A DNA stretch of 41,472 nt, taken from positions 1 to 41,472 of the forward strand of contig JAFAKX010000149.1 of the NCBI GenBank assembly GCA_019234945.1, given 5' to 3'. The translations under genes and the position numbers were made by a program. Of this stretch, positions 16,270 through 24,497 are shown one piece after another (the first letter of the stretch is position 1; each line of letters starts with the position of its first letter). Source of the DNA: Silvibacterium sp. (GTDB lineage Bacteria; Acidobacteriota; Terriglobia; Terriglobales; Acidobacteriaceae). Under the pieces are notes generated by a model, which was given only the letters and a program-made list of their open reading frames with translations, was not told where the DNA came from and ran no database searches.

Positions 16270-17787
16270 TTAGCTGAGCCCGCCAAGGCACAAATACTTG
16301 GTCTGCAGATATTCGTCCATGCCGTACGGCGAGCCCTCGCGCCCGTAACCTGAGTCTTTCACGCCGCCGAACGGAGCGACTTCCGTGGAGATTGCCGCCT
16401 CATTGATCCCGACCATTCCCGATTCGAGCGCAGCGGAGACCCTCATGACACGAGCGATATCGCGCGAGTAAAAATACGCGGCGAGGCCGAACGGCGTACT
16501 GTTGGCAGCAGAAATGGCTTCTTCTTCGGTGTGAAAGCGAAAAAGCGGCGCGACGGGCCCGAAGGTTTCTTCACAAGAGAGGACCATGCTGGAATCCACG
16601 TCGACAAGAACCGTTGGCTCGTAGAAATACCGCCCGAGGGCGTGCCGCTTCCCGCCAATGAGCACGCGGGCACCGTGTTCGACTGCATCGGCAACATGGC
16701 GTTCGACTTTCACGAGAGCACGCGCATTGATAAGCGGCCCGATCTCAGCGTCACCTCCAGCCGGACCGACGCGCAGGTTTGCCACAGCCTGCACAGCGCG
16801 CTCCGCAAATTCGTCATAGATTGCGTCGGCGATGTAGATGCGGTTGGCACAGATACAGGTCTGGCCTGCGTTGCGAAACTTGGCGGCGATCATGCCTTTA
16901 ATAGCCCGATCGAGGTCGGCGTCTTCAAAGACTATGAAGGGCGCGTTTCCTCCGAGTTCGAGGGAGAGGCGTTTCAGCGTTGATGCCGAGGCCTGAGCGA
17001 GGTGCTTGCCAACAGCTGTCGATCCGGTAAAGGACAACTTGCGAACGCGCTCGTCATTGAGCCATACGTCAGCCACCGCTCCGGCATTCTTACGCGAAGC
17101 AGGGACGACATTGACCACACCTTCGGGAATGCCCGCTTCAGCCGCAAGCAACGCCAGAGCGAGCGCCGAGAGAGGAGTGTCCTCGGCGGGCTTGGCCACG
17201 ATCGTGCAACCGGCGGCGAGCGCAGGCGCAATCTTGCGGGCGAGCATGGCAATGGGAAAATTCCAGGGAGTGATGGCGGCCGCCACGCCAACTGGCTCCC
17301 TGGTGACGATGATTTTGCGCCCCGGAGCAGTTTCGGGAATGATATCGCCGTAGGCGCGTTTGGCTTCTTCCGCAAACCACTCGATGTAAGCGGCCCCGTA
17401 AGCCACCTCGGCGCGGCTCTCGGTCAGGGGCTTGCCCTGCTCGATAGAGATTAAGCGGGCCAAGTCCTCCTGATTCTTTTTGACCTGCGTGAGCCACGAC
17501 TGCAAGTGCGCGGCACGCTCCTTGGCGAGAATCTTGCGCCAGGAAGCAAAGGCGCGATGCGCCGCATCTGCAGCGGCCTTGGCTTCGGCAGATCCGCAGT
17601 CGGCGACTTCAGCAATCAGCGAACCATCGGCTGGATTCTCTACGGGGAAGGTGCGGGCGTCGCTCGACTGAACACGCTTGTTCGCAATCCATGCACGAGT
17701 AACGATCAGGTCGGACCGATCGAGCTGCAGCACCTGTTTCTCTGCTGCGGACGTGGAGTGATTCTGTATTTCAGCTGGGGCTGCCAT
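16270..17787 (-). CDS. gabD: succinate-semialdehyde dehydrogenase
   Basis: This aldehyde dehydrogenase of 505 residues oxidises succinic semialdehyde to succinate with NAD(P)+, the exit of GABA catabolism into the TCA cycle. The ALDH core is complete: ITPWNFPIAMLARKIAPALAAG, FTGSTAVGKHLA, the catalytic glutamate in LELGGNAPFIVFEDADLD, and the catalytic cysteine in NAGQTCICANRIYI. Then come EETFGPVAPLF and the C-terminal GVKDSGYGREGSPYGMDEYLQ, which resembles GabD more than betaine-aldehyde enzymes. ATG 17787 has GGGAG seven bases upstream. It lies next to the shared regulatory element at 17848-17877 and fits the adjacent gabT as the following step. Confidence 0.9.
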   Translation of the reverse strand: MAAPAEIQNHSTSAAEKQVLQLDRSDLIVTRAWIANKRVQSSDARTFPVENPADGSLIAEVADCGSAEAKAAADAAHRAFASWRKILAKERAAHLQSWLTQVKKNQEDLARLISIEQGKPLTESRAEVAYGAAYIEWFAEEAKRAYGDIIPETAPGRKIIVTREPVGVAAAITPWNFPIAMLARKIAPALAAGCTIVAKPAEDTPLSALALALLAAEAGIPEGVVNVVPASRKNAGAVADVWLNDERVRKLSFTGSTAVGKHLAQASASTLKRLSLELGGNAPFIVFEDADLDRAIKGMIAAKFRNAGQTCICANRIYIADAIYDEFAERAVQAVANLRVGPAGGDAEIGPLINARALVKVERHVADAVEHGARVLIGGKRHALGRYFYEPTVLVDVDSSMVLSCEETFGPVAPLFRFHTEEEAISAANSTPFGLAAYFYSRDIARVMRVSAALESGMVGINEAAISTEVAPFGGVKDSGYGREGSPYGMDEYLQTKYLCLGGLS

Positions 17788-17847
17788 AGCGCGACTCCCA
17801 ATCTCCGCGGAGGAACCTACCAGAAGAATTTGGATGCCAAGTTTTCC

Positions 17848-17877
17848 TTGACAGTCATCAAAATTTCACTAATCTTG
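17848..17877 (+). promoter_or_regulatory. shared promoter/operator element, copy A
   Basis: On the plus strand TTGACA (17848-17853) and TAATCT (17870-17875) are 16 nt apart. The 19-mer CAAAATTTCACTAATCTTG (17859-17877), an imperfect inverted repeat, covers the spacer and the -10. The same arrangement recurs at 30697-30666 on the minus strand. The element lies 230 nt before the Oar-type receptor gene and 72 nt before the divergent gabD, so it could control both. Promoter strength and the binding protein are inferred. Confidence 0.6.
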
Positions 17878-18104
17878 CTGAATATATGTAAGGTTTTTCG
17901 AGCATTTTCGGAATACTTGCGTGTCTGATTTGCATGGTACACCGTCACGCTACACTCGCGTTGACGCAACGATAGCCGCCTCCGGGACAGCATTTTCAAG
18001 ATGCTGTAGCTCGCCGCGATCCATCAGCTTTGCAGGGATGCAGTCCATCCGAGTTCACTTCGTACAGAACGTTGGCTTGATCCTCCGCTCATGAGGTGTA
18101 GAGA

Positions 18105-21100
18105 ATGCTGTCTATCGCAGGTCGGTGTCGCCCCGTCCCCTTTACGCTTTCCTCACTGCTAATTCTTGTGCTCTTCACGCCTCTCTATGCGCAATCGACG
18201 GGCGGCCGGGTTCTTGGCCGGGTGCTCGATCCCAGCGGAGCCCTCGTGCCGGGCGTAACACTGACGCTCACCAACTCCGAATCGGGCATCGTGCAGAAGG
18301 CTGATTCCAGCAAGGGCGGCGACTATATTTTCCTGACTGTGCCGGTGGGAACATACCGGCTGCAGGCGGAAATGTCAGGGTTCAAATCGTTTATTGCGGA
18401 TGGAATCAACGTACAGCTGAATGCGACGGTGACGTACGATGTGCATCTTGTAGTCGGGACAAGCGCGCAGTCGGTCGAGGTGACGGCTGCTCCGCCGATC
18501 GTCGACACTACTACCACGCAGCTTGGAGCCGTCGTCAATTCGCGAGCGGTCGAGAATCTTCCGCTGAACGAGCGCAATACCTACCAACTGTTGCAGCTTC
18601 AGCCCGGTGTGACCGGCGTGAGCGGCTCAGATCTCTTCTATGGAAGCGACCAGGCGGGCGCGGTTTCGGTCAACGGTGGACGCGGCCGTTCGAACAATTT
18701 CAGCGTGAACGGGGGCGACGCGAACGATCTCTTTGTAAATTCACCGGGTATTGAGCCGTCTCCCGACGCGATCGACGAGTTCAAGGTCATCACCAATACT
18801 TTCGATGCTGAGTACGGACGCAATTCCGGCGCGGTGATCAACGTCGTCACGAAGAGCGGCACGAACGATCTTCACGGCAGCATTTACACCTATGTCCGCA
18901 ACCAGGCAATGGACTCGAAGGGCTATTTCGACCTTACGACCCCCGACGATAACCAGCTGCAGTTCGGCGCTACTATCGGCGGCCCGATACGCAAGGACAA
19001 GACTTTTTTCTTCGTTTCGTATGAGGGGCGGCAACTTCGGAAGGGCATCAGTTCGGACCGGGTTCGTGTGCCGACTCAAAACGAGCGCAATGGAGTTTTT
19101 GATGATACTGCGCCGTTTTCTGGAAACCTGACGGACGCAACGGTTGCCTCCATTATTCAAAACCGGCCCGGTTGCGCGCAGGCCATTACCACAGCGGGGG
19201 GGACAGTCCCCGATCCTGCTTCAGTCGCACAGGGTAATGCTCTGCCCTGGAGCCAGGTGTTCCCGGGCAATGTGATTCCCACAAGCTGCTTCGATCCGGT
19301 CGCAGCAAATATCGTCAACAACTACGTTCCAATGCCCAATGTGGCGGGTAATCAGTTTCAGGGCGCACCCAACCAGCATGTACGTGAGAACCAGGGGACG
19401 GTGCGCATCGATCACACATTCAGCCCTAAGAACTCGCTCAGCGCCTTCTACTACGTTGATGACGGCTGGGATGCGAGCCCGTTCACGCGGTTCCAGGCTG
19501 AAATTCCGAACCTGCTGCCGGGGTTCGGCAGTGATAACGCCACGCGGAACCAGCAAATCAACATTGCCGAAACGTGGACCATCACCCCAACGATGCTGAA
19601 TGAGGCGCGCGCCACATATTACCGTGAAGGCCAGCGGACCTTCCTGCACCCTCAGCACACAAATCTGGTGACCTCTTCGTGCTCCGGAGCGGCTGCGGCG
19701 TTTTGCTTCAATGGAAACACCGACACCCCTCTTTACTCCTACGACAATCTGGGAAATGCGACTCCTATTCCGAATAACGCGAAGCTTGGAATCACACCAG
19801 GCCTGACGGCGGAGCACGAGGGGGTTCCTTATGTCAGCATTAGTGGCGGATTCACGGTCGGCAATGACTATGAAGGAGAACTGCCGCAGGTAGGCAACAC
19901 ATACGCGTTCATGGATAACCTCTCGAAGACTGTCGGACGCCATTCGATGAAGTTCGGCGTCGACGTACGCAACCAGCGATTCGATCAGACGCTCTATTAC
20001 AACCTCAACGGCTTCTACACCTATACAGGAGGCAGCGAAAACGACCTGGGCGCCTCGAATCTTTTCGGCAATTACTTCCTGGGCCTGCCGGACCTCTATT
20101 CTCAGGGCTCACCGCAAACGGAGAATATCCGCGCCTGGGCTGTCTATCTGTTCGCGCAGGACAGCTTCAAGATCAAGCCATCTCTGACTATGAACTATGG
20201 GCTGCGCTGGGAGCTGAACCAGCCTCTAGCGGATGTCTCGCACCGGGTTCAGACATTTCGACCGGGGCAGGCCGATACTGTCTTTCCGTGCCAGCTCTCA
20301 GCGGATAGCCAGGCTTCACTGGGCACAAACACGGCAGACTGCGGTCCGGGAAGTGCGAACCAGGCAGTCTTTCCGCTCGGATTGGTTGTACCCGGCGACA
20401 AGGGGATTCCGGCCGGATTGACCGCGACCTACTACAAGGCATTCGCGCCGCGGGTCGGCATAGCGTGGAGCCCCGAAAAATGGCAGGGCAAGCTGGTCAT
20501 CCGCTCCGGTTTCGGAATCTTTTATAACCCGATGGAGCAGCTTGTGATGGAGCAGTTCCAGGGCGAGCCTCCCTTCGGCGGAAGCAACAGCCTCTCGGTG
20601 CCATTGTTCCAGACCCCCTTCGTAAGCCAGACGGGCACAGTCGCGCCGAATGCCTTTGGCGGCTTTATAACTCCGAAGCCCGGCGAGGCGGTCGACTGGT
20701 CGAGGTTCCGTCCCATCCTGATGTTCGGGGAACTCGAGCCCAATCTAAGGACGCAGTACACCACGCAATACAATTTCCAGGTCCAGCAACAACTCGCTCC
20801 GAACCTGGTGATGACGCTGGGGTATGTCGGCTCGCAGGGTCATCGGCTTCTCGCGACGTACGACCTGAACCATGGCAATCCGCAGACATGCCTCGATCTG
20901 GCGGCGACATCCGCCTACAACAACGATGCTAGCTACAACTGTGGACCTTTCGGGGAAGACTCGGCATATATGATCCCCGGCGGAGAAACGATCGCTCCCC
21001 AGGGCCTTCATCTGCCCTACGGATCGACGACGTTCATCCCGGGCGGCACCGTATTACAGAGCCCCATCACACTCGTCGGCATCAGAAAGTATTCCTCGCC

Positions 21101-21944
21101 GTACTGCGATCCTATCTCCGGCACGGATTGTCCGCCGGATGGAGTGCCGGTGTTCTCCAACATCTTTGCGCAGAATGTGGTCGCGAGCTCGGCGTACAAC
21201 TCACTTCAGGCGTCGCTGGAGAAGCGTTTCTCCCAAGGCCTGCAGTTTCTGGCTTCCTACACATGGAGCAAGTCGATGGACAGCGCGTCCAGCTTCGAGC
21301 AGAGCCTTAATCCGCTCGACCTCCGTAGCAATTACGCTCTCTCGCTCTTCGACGCGCGAAACCGGTTCGTCTTCAGCGGGGTGTGGGACCTGCCGGTCCG
21401 CAAGTACTCCGGCACACGCGGCGTGTTGCTCGATGGCTGGCAGGCCTCGGGAATCCTCACTATCCAGACGGGATTCCCGATACGCATGGGCTCGAATCTC
21501 GACCAGGAACTACAGGGCAGCGCAGACTTTGAAAGTCCCGGACGGCCCGATCAGATCAGGCCATTCAGGCATCGCAACCCGCGCACACCCCTGAACGGAG
21601 CAACTGGATACTACTTCGACCCGTCGATCTTTGCAGTCCCAGCTCTCGGGTCGGGCGGTAATGCTCCACGGAGCATCTGCTGCGGTCCGCCAATCGACAA
21701 CACGGACCTCGCGGTGCAGAAGCTGACGCCTGTTGGAGACCGGGGCACGCTCCAGTTCGTCTTCCAGGTCTTCAATGTCTTCAACCACACACAGTTTCTG
21801 AATCCCGACGGCCAGTTGGGCGATGCCCAGTTCGATTACAGCAGCAATCCGAATGGAACGCCCGTAGCAGGCGGCTTGTTTGGCGAAATCACGCGCGCAC
21901 GCGAGCCCCGGCAGATTCAGCTGGCAATTCGCTTCAGAATGTGA
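18105..21944 (+). CDS. Oar-type TonB-dependent receptor with carboxypeptidase-regulatory domain
   Basis: This outer-membrane protein of 1279 residues has a signal peptide ending near residue 30 (LFTPLYAQ). A carboxypeptidase-regulatory-like beta-sandwich follows at about residues 33-120 (GRVLGRVLDPSGALVPGVTLTL, GTYRLQAEMSGFKSF). Then comes a plug-like region with NERNTYQLLQLQPGV, INVVTKSGTNDLHGSIYTYVRN and RKDKTFFFVSYEGRQ. The long barrel contains repeated Tyr/Asn/Asp-rich strands, YNFQVQQQLAPNLVMTLGYVGSQG, and ends IQLAIRFRM with the usual hydrophobic C-terminus. Such Oar/SusC-like receptors are abundant in Acidobacteria and usually import unknown ligands by TonB energy. Location beside gabD and the shared element makes a polyamine- or peptide-related ligand possible, but this is inference. 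GAGG precedes ATG 18105 by eight bases. Confidence 0.9.
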   Translation: MLSIAGRCRPVPFTLSSLLILVLFTPLYAQSTGGRVLGRVLDPSGALVPGVTLTLTNSESGIVQKADSSKGGDYIFLTVPVGTYRLQAEMSGFKSFIADGINVQLNATVTYDVHLVVGTSAQSVEVTAAPPIVDTTTTQLGAVVNSRAVENLPLNERNTYQLLQLQPGVTGVSGSDLFYGSDQAGAVSVNGGRGRSNNFSVNGGDANDLFVNSPGIEPSPDAIDEFKVITNTFDAEYGRNSGAVINVVTKSGTNDLHGSIYTYVRNQAMDSKGYFDLTTPDDNQLQFGATIGGPIRKDKTFFFVSYEGRQLRKGISSDRVRVPTQNERNGVFDDTAPFSGNLTDATVASIIQNRPGCAQAITTAGGTVPDPASVAQGNALPWSQVFPGNVIPTSCFDPVAANIVNNYVPMPNVAGNQFQGAPNQHVRENQGTVRIDHTFSPKNSLSAFYYVDDGWDASPFTRFQAEIPNLLPGFGSDNATRNQQINIAETWTITPTMLNEARATYYREGQRTFLHPQHTNLVTSSCSGAAAAFCFNGNTDTPLYSYDNLGNATPIPNNAKLGITPGLTAEHEGVPYVSISGGFTVGNDYEGELPQVGNTYAFMDNLSKTVGRHSMKFGVDVRNQRFDQTLYYNLNGFYTYTGGSENDLGASNLFGNYFLGLPDLYSQGSPQTENIRAWAVYLFAQDSFKIKPSLTMNYGLRWELNQPLADVSHRVQTFRPGQADTVFPCQLSADSQASLGTNTADCGPGSANQAVFPLGLVVPGDKGIPAGLTATYYKAFAPRVGIAWSPEKWQGKLVIRSGFGIFYNPMEQLVMEQFQGEPPFGGSNSLSVPLFQTPFVSQTGTVAPNAFGGFITPKPGEAVDWSRFRPILMFGELEPNLRTQYTTQYNFQVQQQLAPNLVMTLGYVGSQGHRLLATYDLNHGNPQTCLDLAATSAYNNDASYNCGPFGEDSAYMIPGGETIAPQGLHLPYGSTTFIPGGTVLQSPITLVGIRKYSSPYCDPISGTDCPPDGVPVFSNIFAQNVVASSAYNSLQASLEKRFSQGLQFLASYTWSKSMDSASSFEQSLNPLDLRSNYALSLFDARNRFVFSGVWDLPVRKYSGTRGVLLDGWQASGILTIQTGFPIRMGSNLDQELQGSADFESPGRPDQIRPFRHRNPRTPLNGATGYYFDPSIFAVPALGSGGNAPRSICCGPPIDNTDLAVQKLTPVGDRGTLQFVFQVFNVFNHTQFLNPDGQLGDAQFDYSSNPNGTPVAGGLFGEITRAREPRQIQLAIRFRM

Positions 21945-21978
21945 GGCTCTGATCGGGCCGAGTGCCAACTGCTCCGCC

Positions 21979-22830
21979 TCAAAACGTCGGTGGAGTATTG
22001 ACCCAGAGCAGCACTGCCTGTTGCTTGTAGGGATTGCTCCAGCGGTGTGTCTGCGAGCTCGAGAAATAGAGGCTGTCGCCAGGGCGAAGCCGGTAGTACT
22101 CCACCTCATCGAGCCACACGTCACAGCTGCCGCTGATGACAAAGATAAACTCCTCGCCTTCGTGATGATACGAGCCGCCGCTCGATGTTCCCGGGGCAAG
22201 GCGGAACAGATGCGGCTCCATTGCGGTGGAACCGTGTGCCAGCAACTCGAGATGCACGCCGGGTTCATTTGAAAGTTCGATGCGCTGGTTTGGCCGCACC
22301 AGCTTGCCGTTCTGGTCCGCTCCACCAAAAAATGACAGCACATTGGTGTCGTAGAAGACAGCCAGCCGCTGTAGCGCGGCAATCGAAGCGTGTGCCTGCC
22401 CGCGCTCAAGGCAGCTTAGAAAACTTACCGACAGATCCGTACCCTTCGCAGCCTCCGATAGAGTCATCGAACGCTCGCGGCGAAGCTGGCGAAGGCGCTT
22501 TCCAATGGGCAGGCTGCCGCCTCCGTTCGTCGCAGCTGAAACCCCGTTCGACAGTGAACGATGGGTCTTTCTGCCAGCCATCCAATGACGGATAGCGTCC
22601 ACGTTGAGATTCTTTTCTAATCTGAGATGCTGGATCGACTTCAGCCGCTCGACTTCTTCGAGGAAGTAGGTGCGATACCCGCTCTTCGTCCGGCGCGGAT
22701 GCGTGAGTCCGGCATTCTCCCACTGGCGGAGCGTGGATGAGCTGACGCCAAGCATCTCCGACACTTCGGAGATGCGGAAAGCCAGATGATTCCCGAGCGA
22801 CGATTTCCTGGATTTTGTGTTTTTGGGCAT
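21979..22830 (-). CDS. MerR-XRE-cupin three-domain transcriptional regulator
   Basis: From ATG 22830 the protein has 283 residues and three recognisable domains. Residues about 17-85 form a MerR-type winged helix (FRISEVSEMLGVSSSTLRQW, GYRTYFLEEVERL). Residues about 108-165 form an XRE/Cro-type helix-turn-helix (LRQLRRERSMTLSEAAKGTD, FLSCLERGQAHASIAALQRL). Residues about 207-280 form a cupin ligand-sensing barrel with YHHEGEEFIFVISGS and RPGDSLYFSSSQTHRW. XRE-cupin proteins include PuuR, the putrescine-pathway repressor, which fits this locus; the additional MerR domain is unusual. The frame stays open to 23187 but that stretch lies inside the divergent mmsA gene, so 22830 is preferred; no clear ribosome-binding site is visible. 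It most likely controls mmsA and possibly the whole polyamine cluster. Confidence 0.87.
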   Translation of the reverse strand: MPKNTKSRKSSLGNHLAFRISEVSEMLGVSSSTLRQWENAGLTHPRRTKSGYRTYFLEEVERLKSIQHLRLEKNLNVDAIRHWMAGRKTHRSLSNGVSAATNGGGSLPIGKRLRQLRRERSMTLSEAAKGTDLSVSFLSCLERGQAHASIAALQRLAVFYDTNVLSFFGGADQNGKLVRPNQRIELSNEPGVHLELLAHGSTAMEPHLFRLAPGTSSGGSYHHEGEEFIFVISGSCDVWLDEVEYYRLRPGDSLYFSSSQTHRWSNPYKQQAVLLWVNTPPTF

Positions 22831-22861
22831 CAGGGGCAAGGTCAGGCTACAGTGATTCAAA

Positions 22862-22872
22862 ACTATCTTAGT
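22862..22872. promoter_or_regulatory. weak inverted repeat between regulator and mmsA
   Basis: ACTATCTTAGT is an inverted repeat with 4-bp arms, within CAAAACTATCTTAGTAG (22858-22874). It partly resembles the shared element at 17859 and 30666 (about 9 of 19 positions). Its place in the divergent regulator/mmsA intergenic region makes it a possible operator, but similarity is low. Confidence 0.25.
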
Positions 22873-22969
22873 AGCAGCCAATGATGTGGAGAGCAATGAG
22901 TTGATCAGGGTTACATGATTTCTGTAGGCTTTTCTTTGTTGAATTAACCTTTCATTCAGGAGACTCGCC

Positions 22970-24460
22970 ATGAGTACAGCCGTTGCCAGCTCAGTACAGT
23001 TGCCGCACTTCATCAATGGAGAGTGGGTAGAGTCCACCGCGAGCGAGTGGCTGGACGTGCCGAATCCCGCAACCGGCGAAGTGCTGGGGCGGGTACCGAT
23101 GGCTGGCACCGATGAGGTGAATCGTGCGGTTGAGTCTGCCGCTGCAGCTTTTCCTTCATGGCGCAGGACGCCTCCCGAGGACCGCATTCAGCCGCTCTTC
23201 AGAATGAAAGCGCTGCTCGAAGAGCACATCGACGACCTGAGCCGCACCATCACCCTGGAAAACGGCAAGACGTTTGCCGAAGCCAAAGCCGAAATGCGGC
23301 GGACCATCGAAAATGTCGAGGTGGCCTGCGGGATCCCGATGATGATGCAGGGTCACAACCTCGAAGACGTGGCTCGCGGCATCGACGAAACAATGATTCG
23401 CCAGCCCCTGGGAGTGGTCGCGGTCATCACGCCGTCAAATTTCCCCGGAATGACTCCGTTCTGGTTTCTGCCTTATGCCATTGCGACCGGTAACACTGTG
23501 GTTCTGAAGCCGTCGGAGCGGGTGCCCCTGACGATGCAGCGCGTTCTGCCGCTGTTTGAAAAAGCCGGCCTGCCGAAAGGCGTGCTGAATCTTCTGAATG
23601 GCGGGCGTGTAGCGGCGGAAACGCTCATTGATCATCCGAAGGTGCGTGCAGTCAGCTTCGTTGGATCGACGCCTGCTGCACGAGCCGTCTATGCCCGCGC
23701 TGGGGCGAGCGGCAAGCGTGCGCAATGCCAGGGTGGCGCGAAGAACCACGTTATCGTGCTGCCTGATGCAGACATGGAGATGGCTACCCAGATCATCAGC
23801 GACAGTGCCTTTGGATGCGCGGGGCAGCGGTGTCTTGCGGTGTCGGTCGCTGTCACGGTGGGCGAAGCGCAGCGCAGCTTCCGTGATGCCATCGCCGCGT
23901 CTGCTTGCAAACTGAAGGTAGGCTACGGTCTTGACGAAGGCGTTCAGATGGGCCCTGTGATCACGAAGCAGAGCAAGTCGCGCGTCGAGTCATTGATTGG
24001 CCGAGGAAAGGATCAGGGGGCAAAGGTCCTGCTCGATGGCCGGGGAGCAAAAGTTTCAGGCTACGAACAGGGCAGCTTTGTGAAGCCTACGATCCTCGAT
24101 GCAGTGCCCGCGACCAGCGAGCTCACCGACACGGAAATTTTCGGCCCGGTACTCAGCCTTGTTCATGCGAACGATCTCGACGAGGCGCTGGCGTTTCTGG
24201 AGCGCAGTCCTTACGGCAACCAGGCATCCCTGTTTACGTCCAGCGGCGCGGCTGCACGGCGTTTTCGATACGAAGCCCCGGCGGGCAATATCGGCATCAA
24301 TATTGGAGTGGCCGCACCGATGGCGTACTTCCCATTCAGCGGCTGGAAGGACAGCTTCTTCGGTATCATGCACGCACAGGGGCACGATTCCGTTGAGTTC
24401 TTCACGGAGAAGAAGGTCGTCGTGGAGCGTTGGGCCAAGGAGCACTCGCGCAAATTCTGA
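22970..24460 (+). CDS. mmsA: CoA-acylating (methyl)malonate-semialdehyde dehydrogenase
   Basis: This 496-residue member of the MmsA/IolA aldehyde-dehydrogenase branch converts methylmalonate or malonate semialdehyde, NAD+ and CoA to propionyl- or acetyl-CoA, CO2 and NADH. Signs are [11 protein letters not shown] at the start, [34 protein letters not shown] and the catalytic cysteine in [11 protein letters not shown]. The usual ALDH LELGGK, whose glutamate activates hydrolysis, is replaced by CQGGAKNH, as expected for CoA-dependent members. The C-terminus has [25 protein letters not shown] (split by me into GWKDSFFG and [12 protein letters not shown]). ATG 22970 has AGGAG seven bases upstream. 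In this locus malonate semialdehyde from beta-alanine is the likely substrate. Confidence 0.9.
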   Translation: MSTAVASSVQLPHFINGEWVESTASEWLDVPNPATGEVLGRVPMAGTDEVNRAVESAAAAFPSWRRTPPEDRIQPLFRMKALLEEHIDDLSRTITLENGKTFAEAKAEMRRTIENVEVACGIPMMMQGHNLEDVARGIDETMIRQPLGVVAVITPSNFPGMTPFWFLPYAIATGNTVVLKPSERVPLTMQRVLPLFEKAGLPKGVLNLLNGGRVAAETLIDHPKVRAVSFVGSTPAARAVYARAGASGKRAQCQGGAKNHVIVLPDADMEMATQIISDSAFGCAGQRCLAVSVAVTVGEAQRSFRDAIAASACKLKVGYGLDEGVQMGPVITKQSKSRVESLIGRGKDQGAKVLLDGRGAKVSGYEQGSFVKPTILDAVPATSELTDTEIFGPVLSLVHANDLDEALAFLERSPYGNQASLFTSSGAAARRFRYEAPAGNIGINIGVAAPMAYFPFSGWKDSFFGIMHAQGHDSVEFFTEKKVVVERWAKEHSRKF

Positions 24461-24476
24461 GCGGCGAAAGCTAACT

Positions 24477-24490
24477 CGTCGCAGGCGACG
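24477..24490. terminator. hairpin between convergent mmsA and gabT
   Basis: CGTCGC-AG-GCGACG is a perfect 6-bp inverted repeat in the 37-nt gap between two convergent stops. The position suits a bidirectional terminator, but the two-base loop is tight and no T-run follows on either side, so this is tentative. Confidence 0.35.
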
Positions 24491-24497
24491 CAAGCAG

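Noticed and set aside
17822-17842. Possible sigma54 site (TTGGCA...TTCT) on the minus strand before gabD
   Set aside because: The -24 half is good but the -12 half lacks the essential GC, and no sigma54 activator is nearby.
22831-23187. N-terminal extension of the MerR-XRE-cupin regulator
   Set aside because: It lies inside mmsA coding sequence on the other strand and shows no domain; the MerR domain begins just after ATG 22830.
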